This document shows positions 35,194 through 44,714 of a stretch of DNA of 64,000 bases, in pieces. Position 1 is the first letter of the stretch, and each line of letters begins with the position of its first letter. The stretch covers positions 87,175 to 151,174 of the forward strand of contig NZ_VDCZ01000012.1 of assembly GCF_006491645.1 (NCBI RefSeq). Reading direction: 5' to 3'. The stretch comes from Flavobacterium profundi (lineage in GTDB: Bacteria > Bacteroidota > Bacteroidia > Flavobacteriales > Flavobacteriaceae). The notes beneath the pieces are model-generated. The model was not told the origin of the DNA and ran no database searches. It saw only the letters and a list, made by a program, of their open reading frames with translations. The position numbers and the translations under genes are program-made.

Positions 35194-35835
35194 TTGAAAG
35201 ATACTCCCAAACATCAAGGACTTAGAAATCAACTTGCTAAATTATTAGAGCAAAAAGGAATTACTGATAAAAATGTATTAGATGCCATAAGAAAAATTCC
35301 GCGTCATCTCTTTTTAAATTCGAGTTTTGAAGATTTTGCTTATCAAGACAAAGCCTTTCCAATAGCTGCTGGACAAACTATTTCTCAGCCTTACACCGTA
35401 GCATTCCAAAGTCAGTTATTAGATGTTAAAAAAGAACATAAAATTTTAGAAATTGGTACAGGAAGTGGTTATCAAACTGCTGTATTGTGTACTATGGGAG
35501 CCAAAGTGTATACCATAGAAAGACAAAACGAACTTTTTAAAATTACTTCTTTATTGTTGCCAAAATTAGGAATTAGACCCAAACATATTTCTTTTGGTGA
35601 TGGCTACAAAGGATTGCCTCAATATGCTCCTTTTGATAGTATTATTGTTACCGCAGGTGCACCCTTTATTCCACCTGCATTAATGGCTCAGTTGAAAATA
35701 GGTGGTAAATTAGTTATTCCTTTAGGAGAAGAACATCAAATTATGACGATGCTTGTTAGAAAAAATGAATCACAATTTGAAAAACATGAGTTTGGAGAAT
35801 TCCGTTTTGTACCCCTTTTAGAAGATAAAAATTAG
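35194..35835 (+). CDS. pcm: protein-L-isoaspartate O-methyltransferase (TTG start)
   Basis: Repairs isoaspartyl residues in damaged proteins using SAM. Residues 59-69 ([11 protein letters not shown]) and the SAM motif EIGTGSGYQ at 86-94 are typical. The start codon is TTG at 35194: the downstream sequence [13 protein letters not shown] is the conserved N-terminus of flavobacterial Pcm as I remember it, and no ATG precedes it in frame. Its last 4 bp overlap the convergent smpB stop. Confidence 0.92.
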   Translation: MKDTPKHQGLRNQLAKLLEQKGITDKNVLDAIRKIPRHLFLNSSFEDFAYQDKAFPIAAGQTISQPYTVAFQSQLLDVKKEHKILEIGTGSGYQTAVLCTMGAKVYTIERQNELFKITSLLLPKLGIRPKHISFGDGYKGLPQYAPFDSIIVTAGAPFIPPALMAQLKIGGKLVIPLGEEHQIMTMLVRKNESQFEKHEFGEFRFVPLLEDKN

Positions 35836-36284
35836 TATGATTTTTTAATTCGGTCTAAATCTCTTTTAGTATCTCTTTCTTTCATTGTTTCCCTTTTGTC
35901 ATAGTTCTTTTTACCACGACATAGAGCGATGTCTAATTTGGCTAAACCTTTTTCATTGGTGAATAAGCGTAAAGGGATGATAGTGAGTCCTTTATTATCA
36001 CTGTCTTTTTGAAGTTTCTTTAATTCTTTTCTATTTAAAAGTAACTTTCTTTCACTTTTAGCTCTATGGTTGTAATGTGTACCAAAAAGGTACTCTTCTA
36101 TAGTAGAATTAATTACAAAAAGTTCGTTATTGTGAAATTCACAAAAACTTTCAGCGATGGAAGCTTTACCTAAACGAATTGATTTGATTTCAGTACCAGT
36201 TAATACTATTCCAGCCGTATACTTATCGATAATTTCATAATCGAATTTAGCTCTTTTATTGAGTATGTTAATCGTTTTTTGCAT
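35832..36284 (-). CDS. smpB: SsrA-binding protein SmpB
   Basis: Partner of tmRNA in rescue of stalled ribosomes. [19 protein letters not shown] (about residues 30-48) and the C-terminal [14 protein letters not shown] tail are conserved; 150 aa is full length. Ends overlap convergent pcm by 4 bp. No tmRNA gene is seen in the window. Confidence 0.96.
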   Translation of the reverse strand: MQKTINILNKRAKFDYEIIDKYTAGIVLTGTEIKSIRLGKASIAESFCEFHNNELFVINSTIEEYLFGTHYNHRAKSERKLLLNRKELKKLQKDSDNKGLTIIPLRLFTNEKGLAKLDIALCRGKKNYDKRETMKERDTKRDLDRIKKSY

Positions 36285-36291
36285 GGGATTG

Positions 36292-36299
36292 CAAATGTA
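36292..36299 (-). promoter_or_regulatory. -7 promoter box of smpB
   Basis: On the minus strand TACATTTG fits TAnnTTTG and ends 7 bp upstream of the ATG, implying a very short leader. Confidence 0.45.
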
Positions 36300-36453
36300 A
36301 TTTAAAATATTAGAATTAGAAATTTTTATTACAAATATTGTAATTCTTTGAAAAATGTCATTTTTACAATAAACAATACTTAAAATTATGTACTTAATAT
36401 TTTTTTACACAAAAAATTCATAAATTCGTATTTTAAACAGTAAACAAATAAAT

Positions 36454-37974
36454 ATGAAAAAAACGGTATTCAAGATATGCTTCTTGGCAGTTCTTGGCTT
36501 GAATGTAGCATGTACAGAAGATTCTATTGAAAAAAACTCTGCAGAAGAAGTACAAAATTTTGATCAGAAATTATTATCCCCTCAACAAATTAATGATGAA
36601 ATTAAGAGCACCTTGCAACAAACAGGTCAATTTTATTGGAAAAACGCATCCTTGCAATTATTGTGGAGTGCTTCCCAACATGGACAAAATCTAGTAACTA
36701 TTGGTTATGGTACCTCTACAACTGATTTTGAAAAATCAGCATCTTCTAGAAGTAAAGAGATTGTAGAACAATTATTAAATAGTATTCAAGCCAATGAATC
36801 CAATCCTGCAGAAAAACTTTTGGTTTACAATGATCCCGTTTTGAACATTATAGATGTAATTGTTAAAGATCAAAAAACATTATTTGCTTTACGAAATAAT
36901 AAAAATGTTAGGTATGTGGAACCAGCGGATTATCGCTTTTTTAAATTTGAAGAAGAAAATGGAACACAAAGAAGTTCAAGTTCAGGATCTTCTGGATGTG
37001 GATTCGATTCTCAAACTTTAAGTACAGCTGATTATACTTCTATTACTCCAAATGCAAAGGTGCCATGGAGTTTTTATAAGCATAACATTCCAAATGCATG
37101 GAGTAAAAGTACAGGTTCTGGTATCACTATAGGCGTTATCGATTCGGGCGTTTCGCCTAATCAATCTTTATTGGGTAGTAATTTTAATAATGGTGATTCC
37201 AATGGTAGGAGTGTACAAAAATACGGAACCTATGTAGATTCTATTTGGCCATGGTCAACTTCAACAGACGGACCAAATGATCAATGTGGTCACGGTACCA
37301 GTATGACAGCTACTGCTACAGCACCTAGAAACAATAAAGGCTTGCCTGTGGGCGTTGCGTATAATGCCAATTTAATTTCTTATAGAGCAGCTGCAAATGT
37401 AGTTTTAGAGGGTTATCATGAACAAAAAGGAGTTCAAAATGCATTTGTTGGTTTAGGAAATAACTCTTCTGTTAAAATTATTTCTATGTCTATGGGACAT
37501 ATTTTTTCTGTTGGTCGAATTGAAGATGGGGTACGCTATGCTAATAACAGAGGAAAACTGATTTTTTGTGCTGGTGGTACTTCCACTAGTTTTACCAATT
37601 TTGTAGGTGTAATTTTTCCAGCTTGGATGAACGAAACAGTTGCTGTTACAGGTATTAAAGAAGGATCAGGTTATAATAAATGTTCCAATTGTCATTCAGG
37701 AAGTAAAATTGATTTTACAGTTGTAATGGAGCGTTCAGCTTCAGGAAATACAGCTCCTGTATTAAGTTATTACGAAAATCAAACGGACTATGTAGGAGGA
37801 TCTTCGGTTGCAACAGCTACAACAGCTGGGATAGCTGCCTTAGTTTGGTCAAAAAATCCAAGTTGGTCAAAAGATCAAGTTTTAAATAAATTAAAACAAT
37901 CTGCATCCTTATATCCAAATAGAAGTTCAGAATACGGCTATGGGAACATTAATGCGGCAGTAGCAGTACAATAA
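36454..37974 (+). CDS. S8 family (subtilisin-like) serine protease, lipoprotein
   Basis: Predicted exported endopeptidase. The signal peptide ends at Cys20 (NVAC), followed by acidic residues (TED), which in Bacteroidota can direct lipoproteins to the cell surface. A prodomain resembling inhibitor I9 (about 110-160) precedes the catalytic domain with Asp230 (VIDSG), His280 (GHGTS) and Ser451 (GSSVA). No T9SS sorting domain is present. Single gene ending in a strong hairpin. Substrate unknown. Confidence 0.9.
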   Translation: MKKTVFKICFLAVLGLNVACTEDSIEKNSAEEVQNFDQKLLSPQQINDEIKSTLQQTGQFYWKNASLQLLWSASQHGQNLVTIGYGTSTTDFEKSASSRSKEIVEQLLNSIQANESNPAEKLLVYNDPVLNIIDVIVKDQKTLFALRNNKNVRYVEPADYRFFKFEEENGTQRSSSSGSSGCGFDSQTLSTADYTSITPNAKVPWSFYKHNIPNAWSKSTGSGITIGVIDSGVSPNQSLLGSNFNNGDSNGRSVQKYGTYVDSIWPWSTSTDGPNDQCGHGTSMTATATAPRNNKGLPVGVAYNANLISYRAAANVVLEGYHEQKGVQNAFVGLGNNSSVKIISMSMGHIFSVGRIEDGVRYANNRGKLIFCAGGTSTSFTNFVGVIFPAWMNETVAVTGIKEGSGYNKCSNCHSGSKIDFTVVMERSASGNTAPVLSYYENQTDYVGGSSVATATTAGIAALVWSKNPSWSKDQVLNKLKQSASLYPNRSSEYGYGNINAAVAVQ

Positions 37975-38005
37975 ACAATAAATTTCATACAATTATTAAT
38001 TCTTG

Positions 38006-38047
38006 CAAAAGCGGATTCTAAGGTATTAGAATCTGCTTTTGTTTTTT
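38006..38047 (+). terminator. terminator of the S8 protease gene
   Basis: CAAAAGCGGATTCTA, loop AGGTAT, TAGAATCTGCTTTTG (one G-T pair) followed by six T residues, about 30 bp after the stop codon. Confidence 0.82.
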
Positions 38048-38220
38048 AAATTAAAATATCTTTTATGTAGATAATTTGGGTTTGTATAAGGTTTTAAGAA
38101 TGCTAACTTGTTCAAAATGAATAAATTTAAAAAATAAAAAAAGGTTTTTTTTAACATTTTTATACATGCTAATATTTTTTTTGTATATTTATTACTATTA
38201 ACCCCCAAAACAAACCTACT

Positions 38221-38502
38221 ATGATTTTAGAATGCCAACAAATCGACAAAGAGCTTATCCATTCTTTGCATTTCCCCACAGAAGAAGTATTACTCGATAA
38301 AGACGATGTAATACAACGAAAGAATGATTTAGACAGAGCTTTAGCTTTAGGGAATTTAGAACATCTAAAAATGAAAATTTATTTTGAAGACGATACCAAC
38401 CTTAAAATGACAGAAACGACGATTTGGGGTGTTACTGATAATCGGATTATTTTAAAACAAGGAGTTGTTATTCCTTTAAATAGAATACATAAAATTATAT
38501 AA
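38221..38502 (+). CDS. hypothetical protein, 93 aa
   Basis: Not recognised. Short soluble protein with mixed charge, an acidic N-terminal half and a beta-like C-terminus (TTIWGVTDNRIILKQGVVIP). An isolated gene with its own terminator and about 190 bp of upstream AT-rich sequence after the previous terminator, which supports it being real. Confidence 0.65.
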   Translation: MILECQQIDKELIHSLHFPTEEVLLDKDDVIQRKNDLDRALALGNLEHLKMKIYFEDDTNLKMTETTIWGVTDNRIILKQGVVIPLNRIHKII

Positions 38503-38504
38503 TA

Positions 38505-38536
38505 AAAAAGAGCTGTTCATGAACAGCTCTTTTTTA
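38505..38536. terminator. bidirectional terminator between the 93-aa gene and the epimerase-like gene
   Basis: AAAAAAGAGCTGTTC-ATGAACAGCTCTTTTTT is a near-perfect palindromic hairpin with T-runs on both strands between two convergent genes. Confidence 0.87.
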
Positions 38537-38537
38537 T

Positions 38538-39386
38538 TTAATAGATTTCAATTGAAAATTTGCATGTATAATTGGACTTTGAAGACAACCATTGGATTCC
38601 TTCTTTTTCTTCTATTTTTCGAGAGGTATCCTTATGGTCGGCCAATCCTAACCAAGGTTCGATACAAAGGAAAGGCGCTTTGTCTTTGGTCCAAATTCCT
38701 AAATACGGAAAGCCACTATAATCCATTTTAAAGATGGGTTTATTTAAATGTGATAGTGTAACTTCGGATGAAAGTAAGTTTTTAAAAACCAAGGCATCTT
38801 CTTCAAATAAACGATATTCCAATGGAATACATTCTTCGACGGAAGGTATAGTTTTGGTTTGACCAGAAAATAAATCGTTTTCGAGTAAATAACTTTCAAA
38901 ACGTTCTATTTTGTTAAAGCACAATTTATATTCTTCAAATGCATTTGAAATGGCAAAAGCAGGATGTGCACCAATAGAAAATGGCATTTTTGAAATTCCT
39001 AAATTCTTGACTTGATAACCAATTGTCAAACAAGATTCATTTAAAGAATAGCTTATTTGAAGTTCAAACTCAAACGGGAATTTTACTAAGGTTTCTGTAG
39101 TATGCGTTAATGAGAAAACAGCTTCTGTATCAGTTTGGTGAATGACAGAAAACTCATAATCTCTTGCAAAACCATGTCTTGAAAGCTGATATTCTTTCTC
39201 TTCATAAAGATAGGTGTCCTCTTTTAATCGGCCAACAATTGGAAAAAGAACAGGGGATGTTTTATTCCAATAGTTTGTGTCTACTTCCCAAATGTAATTA
39301 CAATTATTTTTAACTAGCTTTTGTAATTCTGCTCCTTTTGAATGTATGGAAGCAGATAGATATTTATTTTTTAGTGTTAGTATCAT
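38538..39386 (-). CDS. aldose 1-epimerase family protein (YeaD/GalM-like)
   Basis: Galactose-mutarotase superfamily beta-sandwich, 282 aa. SRHGFARDYEF (about residues 68-78) and SIGAHPAF (about 136-143) supply the conserved His residues, and the late LGIWTKDKAPFLCIEPW segment holds the conserved Glu. The exact sugar is unknown. Its start overlaps the end of the acetyltransferase gene by 23 bp, so the two genes are coupled. Confidence 0.85.
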   Translation of the reverse strand: MILTLKNKYLSASIHSKGAELQKLVKNNCNYIWEVDTNYWNKTSPVLFPIVGRLKEDTYLYEEKEYQLSRHGFARDYEFSVIHQTDTEAVFSLTHTTETLVKFPFEFELQISYSLNESCLTIGYQVKNLGISKMPFSIGAHPAFAISNAFEEYKLCFNKIERFESYLLENDLFSGQTKTIPSVEECIPLEYRLFEEDALVFKNLLSSEVTLSHLNKPIFKMDYSGFPYLGIWTKDKAPFLCIEPWLGLADHKDTSRKIEEKEGIQWLSSKSNYTCKFSIEIY

Positions 39387-39942
39387 TATAATATTCTTGT
39401 TTTAATATGCCATAATGTACACTGTCAAGAAACTCCCCATTGTGATAACAGTTTTCTACAAAGTGCGCTTCTTTTCTAAATCCATTTTTTAGCAATACTT
39501 TTTCTGAAGCTATATTTCTTGGATCGATAATAGCTTCTACCGAATGCAACCCCATTTCTGTAAAGGCATAGTTTAAAAGTGTTTGGATGGCTTCTGTAAT
39601 GTATCCTTTATTTTGATATTCAGGTAAAAGCATGTATCCTAATTCCGAACGATAATTTTCATTTTGGGTTCTGTAGAAACCGATAAGAGAGATGAGTTTG
39701 TCGTTACCTTTTTCTGTCATTGCCCAATTAATTCCTTCGTTGCTTTCAATTTTATCTTGAATCATTTTAATATGTTCTAAAGCTTCTTCTTGTTTTGTAA
39801 GTAAAGGTCTAGGAATGTATTGCATTAAGTCGGGATTACTTCTTAAAGCAAAAATTTCATGAACATCCGTATCGCGAAGTGCTCTAAAATGCAATCTTTC
39901 TGATTCTAAGACGGGAAAAGGGGAGAAGTTAAGTTGTAGCAT
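39364..39942 (-). CDS. GNAT family N-acetyltransferase (RimJ/RimL-like)
   Basis: 192 aa with the GNAT fold: LESERLHFRALRDTD at the N-terminus, LGYMLLPEYQNKGYITEAI (about residues 115-133) forming motif A with the acetyl-CoA pyrophosphate loop, and NIASEKVLLKNGF as motif B. RimL-type members acetylate protein N-termini or small amines; the substrate here is not known. Overlaps the downstream epimerase-like gene by 23 bp. Confidence 0.87.
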   Translation of the reverse strand: MLQLNFSPFPVLESERLHFRALRDTDVHEIFALRSNPDLMQYIPRPLLTKQEEALEHIKMIQDKIESNEGINWAMTEKGNDKLISLIGFYRTQNENYRSELGYMLLPEYQNKGYITEAIQTLLNYAFTEMGLHSVEAIIDPRNIASEKVLLKNGFRKEAHFVENCYHNGEFLDSVHYGILKQEYYNDTNTKK

Positions 39943-40067
39943 GTTATCTAAAATTTAAGAGGTGTGTAGTATTATGATTTCATTTATACAAATGAGATAG
40001 TTAAAAATCAATTATTAATAAAGAATTTTCAATCTAAATAATAGTACGAATTTAGTAAAAGAATACT

Positions 40068-40113
40068 ATAAAAAAGTCATTTAAAATGAAAAGCTTCATT
40101 CTAAATGACTTTT
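40068..40113 (-). terminator. terminator of the 126-aa hypothetical gene
   Basis: On the minus strand AAAAGTCATTTA ... TAAATGACTTTT with an inner stem AATGAA/TTCATT, followed by T residues, lies 29 bp past the stop at 40142. Confidence 0.7.
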
Positions 40114-40141
40114 AGAAACTAATCTAGCAATCTATAAATAA

Positions 40142-40522
40142 TTAGGAAGCTACACCTGTTATAAATTCTTTCTCACAAAATGTTTTATAAGCGGAACGAA
40201 TTATTTTTTTAAAAGAGGAAGGAATAATATTTTCGGGTACTTTCCTTAATTTTTTTAAGGATAAATTTTCCTCAAATAGGAATTGTACATGATTGTCTGC
40301 ATCCAATTGAGTACTTATTACGGTAATATCATCCATATTAAAAACCACACTATTAAGTTCCGATTTTCTCGGTTTTTGATAGTTGATTTTAAAACTTTCA
40401 TAGTTTTGTGCTACCTTATTGTAATCAAAAGTAATGTAAAGACCACTCATGATTTCTCGATCGATTAAGAATCCCATCAATTGTCCGTCTTCATTTAGAA
40501 TGTTAATTTTTAAATCTCTCAT
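40142..40522 (-). CDS. hypothetical protein, 126 aa
   Basis: Not recognised. Soluble, no signal peptide, with a short N-terminal beta segment and a helical, basic C-terminal third. It is a single-gene unit with its own terminator. Upstream (40633-40683) lie four phased ATACGTAT-like sites that may control it. No partner gene suggests a role. Confidence 0.62.
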   Translation of the reverse strand: MRDLKINILNEDGQLMGFLIDREIMSGLYITFDYNKVAQNYESFKINYQKPRKSELNSVVFNMDDITVISTQLDADNHVQFLFEENLSLKKLRKVPENIIPSSFKKIIRSAYKTFCEKEFITGVAS

Positions 40523-40632
40523 AGGGTAAAATTTTATTGATTATTTTGGGCTAATAGCAATAAAAAAGTGTACTCTTGAAAAATAGACTAACCTACCTTC
40601 TTCAAATCTAGGATTCTGCTTTTTATTTTACA

Positions 40633-40683
40633 ATACGTATTTATACGTATTTTTAGCCTTTTTTTATACGTATTTATACGTAC
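40633..40683. promoter_or_regulatory. cluster of four ATACGTAT-like palindromic sites
   Basis: ATACGTAT at 40633, 40643 and 40666 and ATACGTAC at 40676. Offsets are 10, 23 and 10 bp, so each pair lies on one face of the helix and the pairs are copies of ATACGTATTTATACGTAT-like units 33 bp apart. The spacing and symmetry suggest an operator array. It lies about 110-160 bp upstream of the 126-aa gene and just beyond the DUF349 gene terminator. The binding factor is unknown. Confidence 0.5.
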
Positions 40684-40722
40684 TTTTTGAAAAATGGCTT
40701 CTTATTTCTATTTTTTTAGGAA

Positions 40723-40766
40723 TAAAAAATCCCATTAAACAAAATGTTTAATGGGATTGGTTTTTT
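40723..40766 (-). terminator. terminator of the DUF349 gene
   Basis: On the minus strand AATCCCATTAAACA, loop, TGTTTAATGGGATT followed by a T-run, 13 bp beyond the stop codon. T residues on the other side make it potentially bidirectional. Confidence 0.87.
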
Positions 40767-40778
40767 AAAGTTAGAGGT

Positions 40779-42668
40779 TTAAATGTCTCTTAATTTATTT
40801 AATTTTTCTTTCCAAAGTTTTAATTCTTCTTTGTGTCTTTCAATATTTTTTTCCACTTCTTTAATAAAAGGATTTTCTCCTTTCGAACTACTGCTAATGA
40901 ATTGAATATTGTTTTCTAGTTGAAAAATTTCATTTTGAACTTCGTCTATTTTCTTTCTTATGAAAAACTGCTCTTTTTCTAAAGATCGATTATCATCATT
41001 TTCTACCCACTGATCTAATTTAGCATTAAACTTCATCATTTCAGTATCTTTTTTAGATAAACTTAACTTCTCAAATAAAGCATCTAAAATTTTATTGAAT
41101 TTCCCTTCAATATGTCTTCTGTTGAAAGGAACTCTTCCAAGGGATTTCCAAGCTTCAATATGAGCTTTAATTGCGTCCAGATCGGTTTTATGATTGCCCG
41201 TTAATTCAAAAGATTTTAAATTTTCTAAATATTCTTTTTTATTGTCAAACGCTTGAACTTCATCTTCGTTTTCAGCATTTCGAACTGCGTGCATGCGATC
41301 AAAATAATGATTGCAAGCGTCTTTAAAGTCTTTCCATATTTTGTCGGAATACTTGCGAGGTACATGTCCTATTTTTTTCCAATCTTCTTGAATCTGCTTC
41401 ATAATTGGAGTAGTTGCTTTAAAGTCTTCACTATCTTTTAATGATTCCGCTTTTTCAACTAAAGCTAATTTTTTAGATAAATTTTCTTGTTGTTCGTGTT
41501 TGATATCTTTGTAAAAAGCATTTTTATTGACATTAAAATTACGCACCGCAGTTTTAAAAGCCGCCCAAGTGTCTTCTGTAACTTCTGCCGGAACTTTACC
41601 TGCTTTAAAGAAACTTTCACGTAAGGCTTCCATTTTTTTAATTTGAGACTGCCAGCCGTTATGCGATTGAATGTCTTCATTTCCTAAAGCAACAATTTGT
41701 GCAATAATTTCATTTTTATTTGCTAAATTCTCTACTTCTCGTTCTTTGGCTTGACCAAAAAAAGCTTCTCTTCTATCATGAATTTGTTTTGTTATTTCAC
41801 TAAATTCATTCCAAATAGCTTCTCTGTGTTCTCTATCAACCGGTCCAATTTCTTCTTTCCAAACACGGTGAAGCAATTGTAATTCACGAAATGCTTTTAA
41901 AATATCTGCTTCGTCTAATAAGGCTTTGGCACGCTCAATAATGACTTGTTTTTGTTCAAGATTGTTCTTGAAATCTTGATCACGCGCTTCTTTATCTAAA
42001 TGGATTAAATCATAAAAGCGTTCAATATGAAAATGGAAATTATTCCAAACAATATTGTATTTATCTCTTGGGATTGCACCTGCATTTTTCCATTGTTCTC
42101 TAATATCGTTTAATTTCTTAAACATATCAGCAATAGAAAGTGTTTCATCTGTACCGTCAACTAAATTTTTTAATTCTTCAATAATTTCGTTTCTAACGGT
42201 AAGATTGTTTTTTAAGTTCTTTTGTAATTGGTTGTAATGATTATTTCTATTCGTTTTATAATCATCATAAACCGCGTCAAATTTATTTTTTAGAGGAAAA
42301 TGATATTCGAAAGTAGCCGTTTCATCTGTATTAGACTCATTAAATTCATCTCTTTTTTCATCAATTAAATGATGGTATTGATTCATGAACGATTTTCTAA
42401 TTTCTTCTACATGGTCTTTAATCGCCATTACTTTATGGTTGTGGACTAACTTGTCTAACTCAGTAGTTAGTTCTTCCATAGTAAGAGAATCGTAGTCTAA
42501 CATTGGGATAATATGCTTATCCTGAATAGAGTCGTCTTCGTTTTCTTCAGCATTAGAATTATCAATCTCGTCTAAGGCAGATTGATTGATAGTGATTACA
42601 TTTTCTTGTGACTCTTGCTCTTTTTGTCCATCTGCGTTTTGCAGGTTATCATTCTTTTCTTCTAACAT
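40779..42668 (-). CDS. DUF349 domain-containing protein, coiled-coil (about 629 aa)
   Basis: Repeats of the DUF349 helical module, each containing a W-K-x-G/A-x-x-P-R-type signature (EQWKNAGAIPRDKYN, EDWKKIGHVPRKYSD, EAWKSLGRVPFNRR), run through most of the chain, followed by a C-terminal coiled coil. I prefer the ATG at 42668 (MLEEKNDN) to an in-frame start at 42728, because it gives a typical acidic N-terminus. Cytoplasmic, highly charged. No experimental function is known to me. Confidence 0.87.
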   Translation of the reverse strand: MLEEKNDNLQNADGQKEQESQENVITINQSALDEIDNSNAEENEDDSIQDKHIIPMLDYDSLTMEELTTELDKLVHNHKVMAIKDHVEEIRKSFMNQYHHLIDEKRDEFNESNTDETATFEYHFPLKNKFDAVYDDYKTNRNNHYNQLQKNLKNNLTVRNEIIEELKNLVDGTDETLSIADMFKKLNDIREQWKNAGAIPRDKYNIVWNNFHFHIERFYDLIHLDKEARDQDFKNNLEQKQVIIERAKALLDEADILKAFRELQLLHRVWKEEIGPVDREHREAIWNEFSEITKQIHDRREAFFGQAKEREVENLANKNEIIAQIVALGNEDIQSHNGWQSQIKKMEALRESFFKAGKVPAEVTEDTWAAFKTAVRNFNVNKNAFYKDIKHEQQENLSKKLALVEKAESLKDSEDFKATTPIMKQIQEDWKKIGHVPRKYSDKIWKDFKDACNHYFDRMHAVRNAENEDEVQAFDNKKEYLENLKSFELTGNHKTDLDAIKAHIEAWKSLGRVPFNRRHIEGKFNKILDALFEKLSLSKKDTEMMKFNAKLDQWVENDDNRSLEKEQFFIRKKIDEVQNEIFQLENNIQFISSSSKGENPFIKEVEKNIERHKEELKLWKEKLNKLRDI

Positions 42669-42905
42669 CTTTACATGCTTAAGGTTACTAATTGCGACCG
42701 AAGATACTAAAGGCTGTGCAAAATTCAAAGAAAAACCCGTATTTTTATATGTTAGAGCGTGCTTTAATATAAACGTTCTTTAGTTTTTCTATACAATGAA
42801 TTGAATATAGAAATACTAAATTATCAAGAAAATTGATTGATTGATTGAATTGGTTTTGAAATTCTATTAAGTTTAAGAAAGCTTTACATTTGGTATGTCT
42901 ATCGA

Positions 42906-43667
42906 TTAACCATTCCAGATACTCCAAGCTTTTTCTGCTTGAAAAAGAAGCATTTCATAACCATTTTTTGTTTTGGCTCCTTGTGTTTTGGCTTTTCTTA
43001 AAAACGAGGTTTCCTCAGGATTATATACTAAATCAAAAGCGATATGATTTTTTGTAAATAAATGATAATCTAGAGGAGGTGCATCGTCTATGTTAGGATG
43101 TGTTCCTACAGGTGTTGTGTTTACAATGATTTGATATTCTTCAAAAATTTCTTGGTTTAACTCTTCATAACCTAATTGAAATTCATTTGGATTTCTAGAA
43201 ACAAAATCATATTCAATTTTTAATTTTTTAAATGCAAATGCAATCGCTTTGCTGGCGCCACCAGTTCCTAAAATAAGCGCTTTTTTATGATGGGTATCAA
43301 GTAAAGGTTTGATGGCTTTTTTAAATCCATAATAATCGGTATTGTGTCCTTTTAATTTTTTCTTTTTTGAAATCGTAATAGTATTAACTGCTCCAATTAT
43401 TTTTGCGTTTTTAGATAGTTTATCTAAATACGGGATAATTTCTTCTTTATATGGAATGGTAACATTTAATCCTTTTAAACCTTTAGTTTCTGAAAGAATT
43501 TTAGGAAAATCTTTAATGTTTGCAATATCAAAGTTTAGATATTCACAATTGTCAAAATGTAGTAATTTAAATTTTTCAGTAAAGTATTTTTTGGAAAAGG
43601 AATAACTAATGTTTTTTCCAATTAGACCAAATTTAATTTGCTTTTTATTTTTATTCTTTTTTGACAT
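42906..43667 (-). CDS. aroE: shikimate dehydrogenase
   Basis: Reduces 3-dehydroshikimate with NADPH in the chorismate pathway. Catalytic Lys74 (NVTIPYK), Asp111 (NTDYYGF), Rossmann motif GTGGASK (134-140) and NTTPVG are present. The start is set at the ATG at 43667; an in-frame upstream start at 43733 would overlap DUF368 and add non-conserved residues. The N-terminus is unusually Lys/Asn-rich. It lies 5 bp after DUF368. The 237 bp downstream, before the DUF349 gene, hold nothing I can name. Confidence 0.92.
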   Translation of the reverse strand: MSKKNKNKKQIKFGLIGKNISYSFSKKYFTEKFKLLHFDNCEYLNFDIANIKDFPKILSETKGLKGLNVTIPYKEEIIPYLDKLSKNAKIIGAVNTITISKKKKLKGHNTDYYGFKKAIKPLLDTHHKKALILGTGGASKAIAFAFKKLKIEYDFVSRNPNEFQLGYEELNQEIFEEYQIIVNTTPVGTHPNIDDAPPLDYHLFTKNHIAFDLVYNPEETSFLRKAKTQGAKTKNGYEMLLFQAEKAWSIWNG

Positions 43668-43672
43668 ATAGC

Positions 43673-44641
43673 TTATTTTTTTCCTAGTCGGTTCGCTATC
43701 TTTTCTAATCCGAAAATTAACATAAATCCACAAATAACCATAATTATAGCTGTTAAAATTTGTGAATCACCTTCAAAATTTTGGGGTAGAATAGTTTTCT
43801 CTATAAACGGGACTGTTTCTCCGTGACTATTAATACGCGTTTCGATAACTTCTTTCCAAGGCCAGATTTTATTTAAGGAACCAATCATAAAACCAACAAG
43901 TAAGGCCAAAGTAGTATTTTTATGATTCGAAAACATCCAAGTTAGTACTTTTGAAAATAATTTCAAGCCTAAAATTGCTCCAATCGTAAAGGTTCCTAAT
44001 TTTAATAACGCATTACCAATAATTTCAAAATTTACTGTAGAAAGACCTTCTCTGAGTTGATTGATGGTTCCAATAACAGTTTGATACGAACCCATTAAAA
44101 GTAATATAAATGCTCCTGAAACACCTGGTAAAATCATGGCTATAATGGCTAAAAAACCAGATATAAAAAGATACCAATAACTATCTGGTGATTCGGTAGG
44201 TTTTGCAATAGTAATATAATAAGAAATTACAATGCCAATGAGTAATGATACAATAGCTTTCCAAGACCAAGTTGAAATTTCTTTCCAAATAAACAAAATA
44301 CTGGCGATAACTAATCCAAAGAAAAAAGACCAAACTACAATAGGTTGGGTGTCTAAAAGATGGATTATTATTTTTGAGAAAGTTACCACACTAATGGCAA
44401 TTCCTAGAATAAGAGCGACTAAAAAGTTACCGTTAATAGCAGCCCAAGTATTTTTTATTCCGTTTTCTTTAATTCCCTTAATTACTGAAAAATTAATTTT
44501 ATTTATACTTTCAATTAATTCTTCATAGATACCAGAAATAAATGCGATTGTACCTCCAGAAACGCCAGGGACTACGTCAGCAGCACCCATGGCAATTCCT
44601 TTTAGGGTGATTAGTACATAATCTGGGAAAAGTTTTCTCAT
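43673..44641 (-). CDS. DUF368 (PopT-family) membrane protein
   Basis: About nine TM segments. GAADVVPGVSGGTIAFISG (residues 18-36) and a second MILPGVSGAFILLLMG motif (about 163-178) form the inverted repeat diagnostic of DUF368. Members (PopT) have been implicated in recycling undecaprenyl phosphate across the inner membrane. It is tightly coupled to aroE (5-bp gap). Substrate here is by family inference. Confidence 0.88.
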   Translation of the reverse strand: MRKLFPDYVLITLKGIAMGAADVVPGVSGGTIAFISGIYEELIESINKINFSVIKGIKENGIKNTWAAINGNFLVALILGIAISVVTFSKIIIHLLDTQPIVVWSFFFGLVIASILFIWKEISTWSWKAIVSLLIGIVISYYITIAKPTESPDSYWYLFISGFLAIIAMILPGVSGAFILLLMGSYQTVIGTINQLREGLSTVNFEIIGNALLKLGTFTIGAILGLKLFSKVLTWMFSNHKNTTLALLVGFMIGSLNKIWPWKEVIETRINSHGETVPFIEKTILPQNFEGDSQILTAIIMVICGFMLIFGLEKIANRLGKK

Positions 44642-44651
44642 ACTTTTATAA

Positions 44652-44697
44652 AATAAATGTCATTCAGTTAGAATTGGTTCTCTATCTGAATGACAAA
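44652..44697 (-). terminator. hairpin terminator of the TPR gene
   Basis: On the minus strand TGTCATTCAG ... CTGAATGACA (10-bp stem, 18-nt loop) followed by TTTATTTT, between the TPR stop and the DUF368 start. Confidence 0.65.
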
Positions 44698-44714
44698 TTT
44701 AGAGAAACTATTGT

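Noticed and set aside
42745..42927. Minus-strand 60-aa open frame between aroE and DUF349
   Set aside because: Overlaps the end of aroE, has no family resemblance and no signals.
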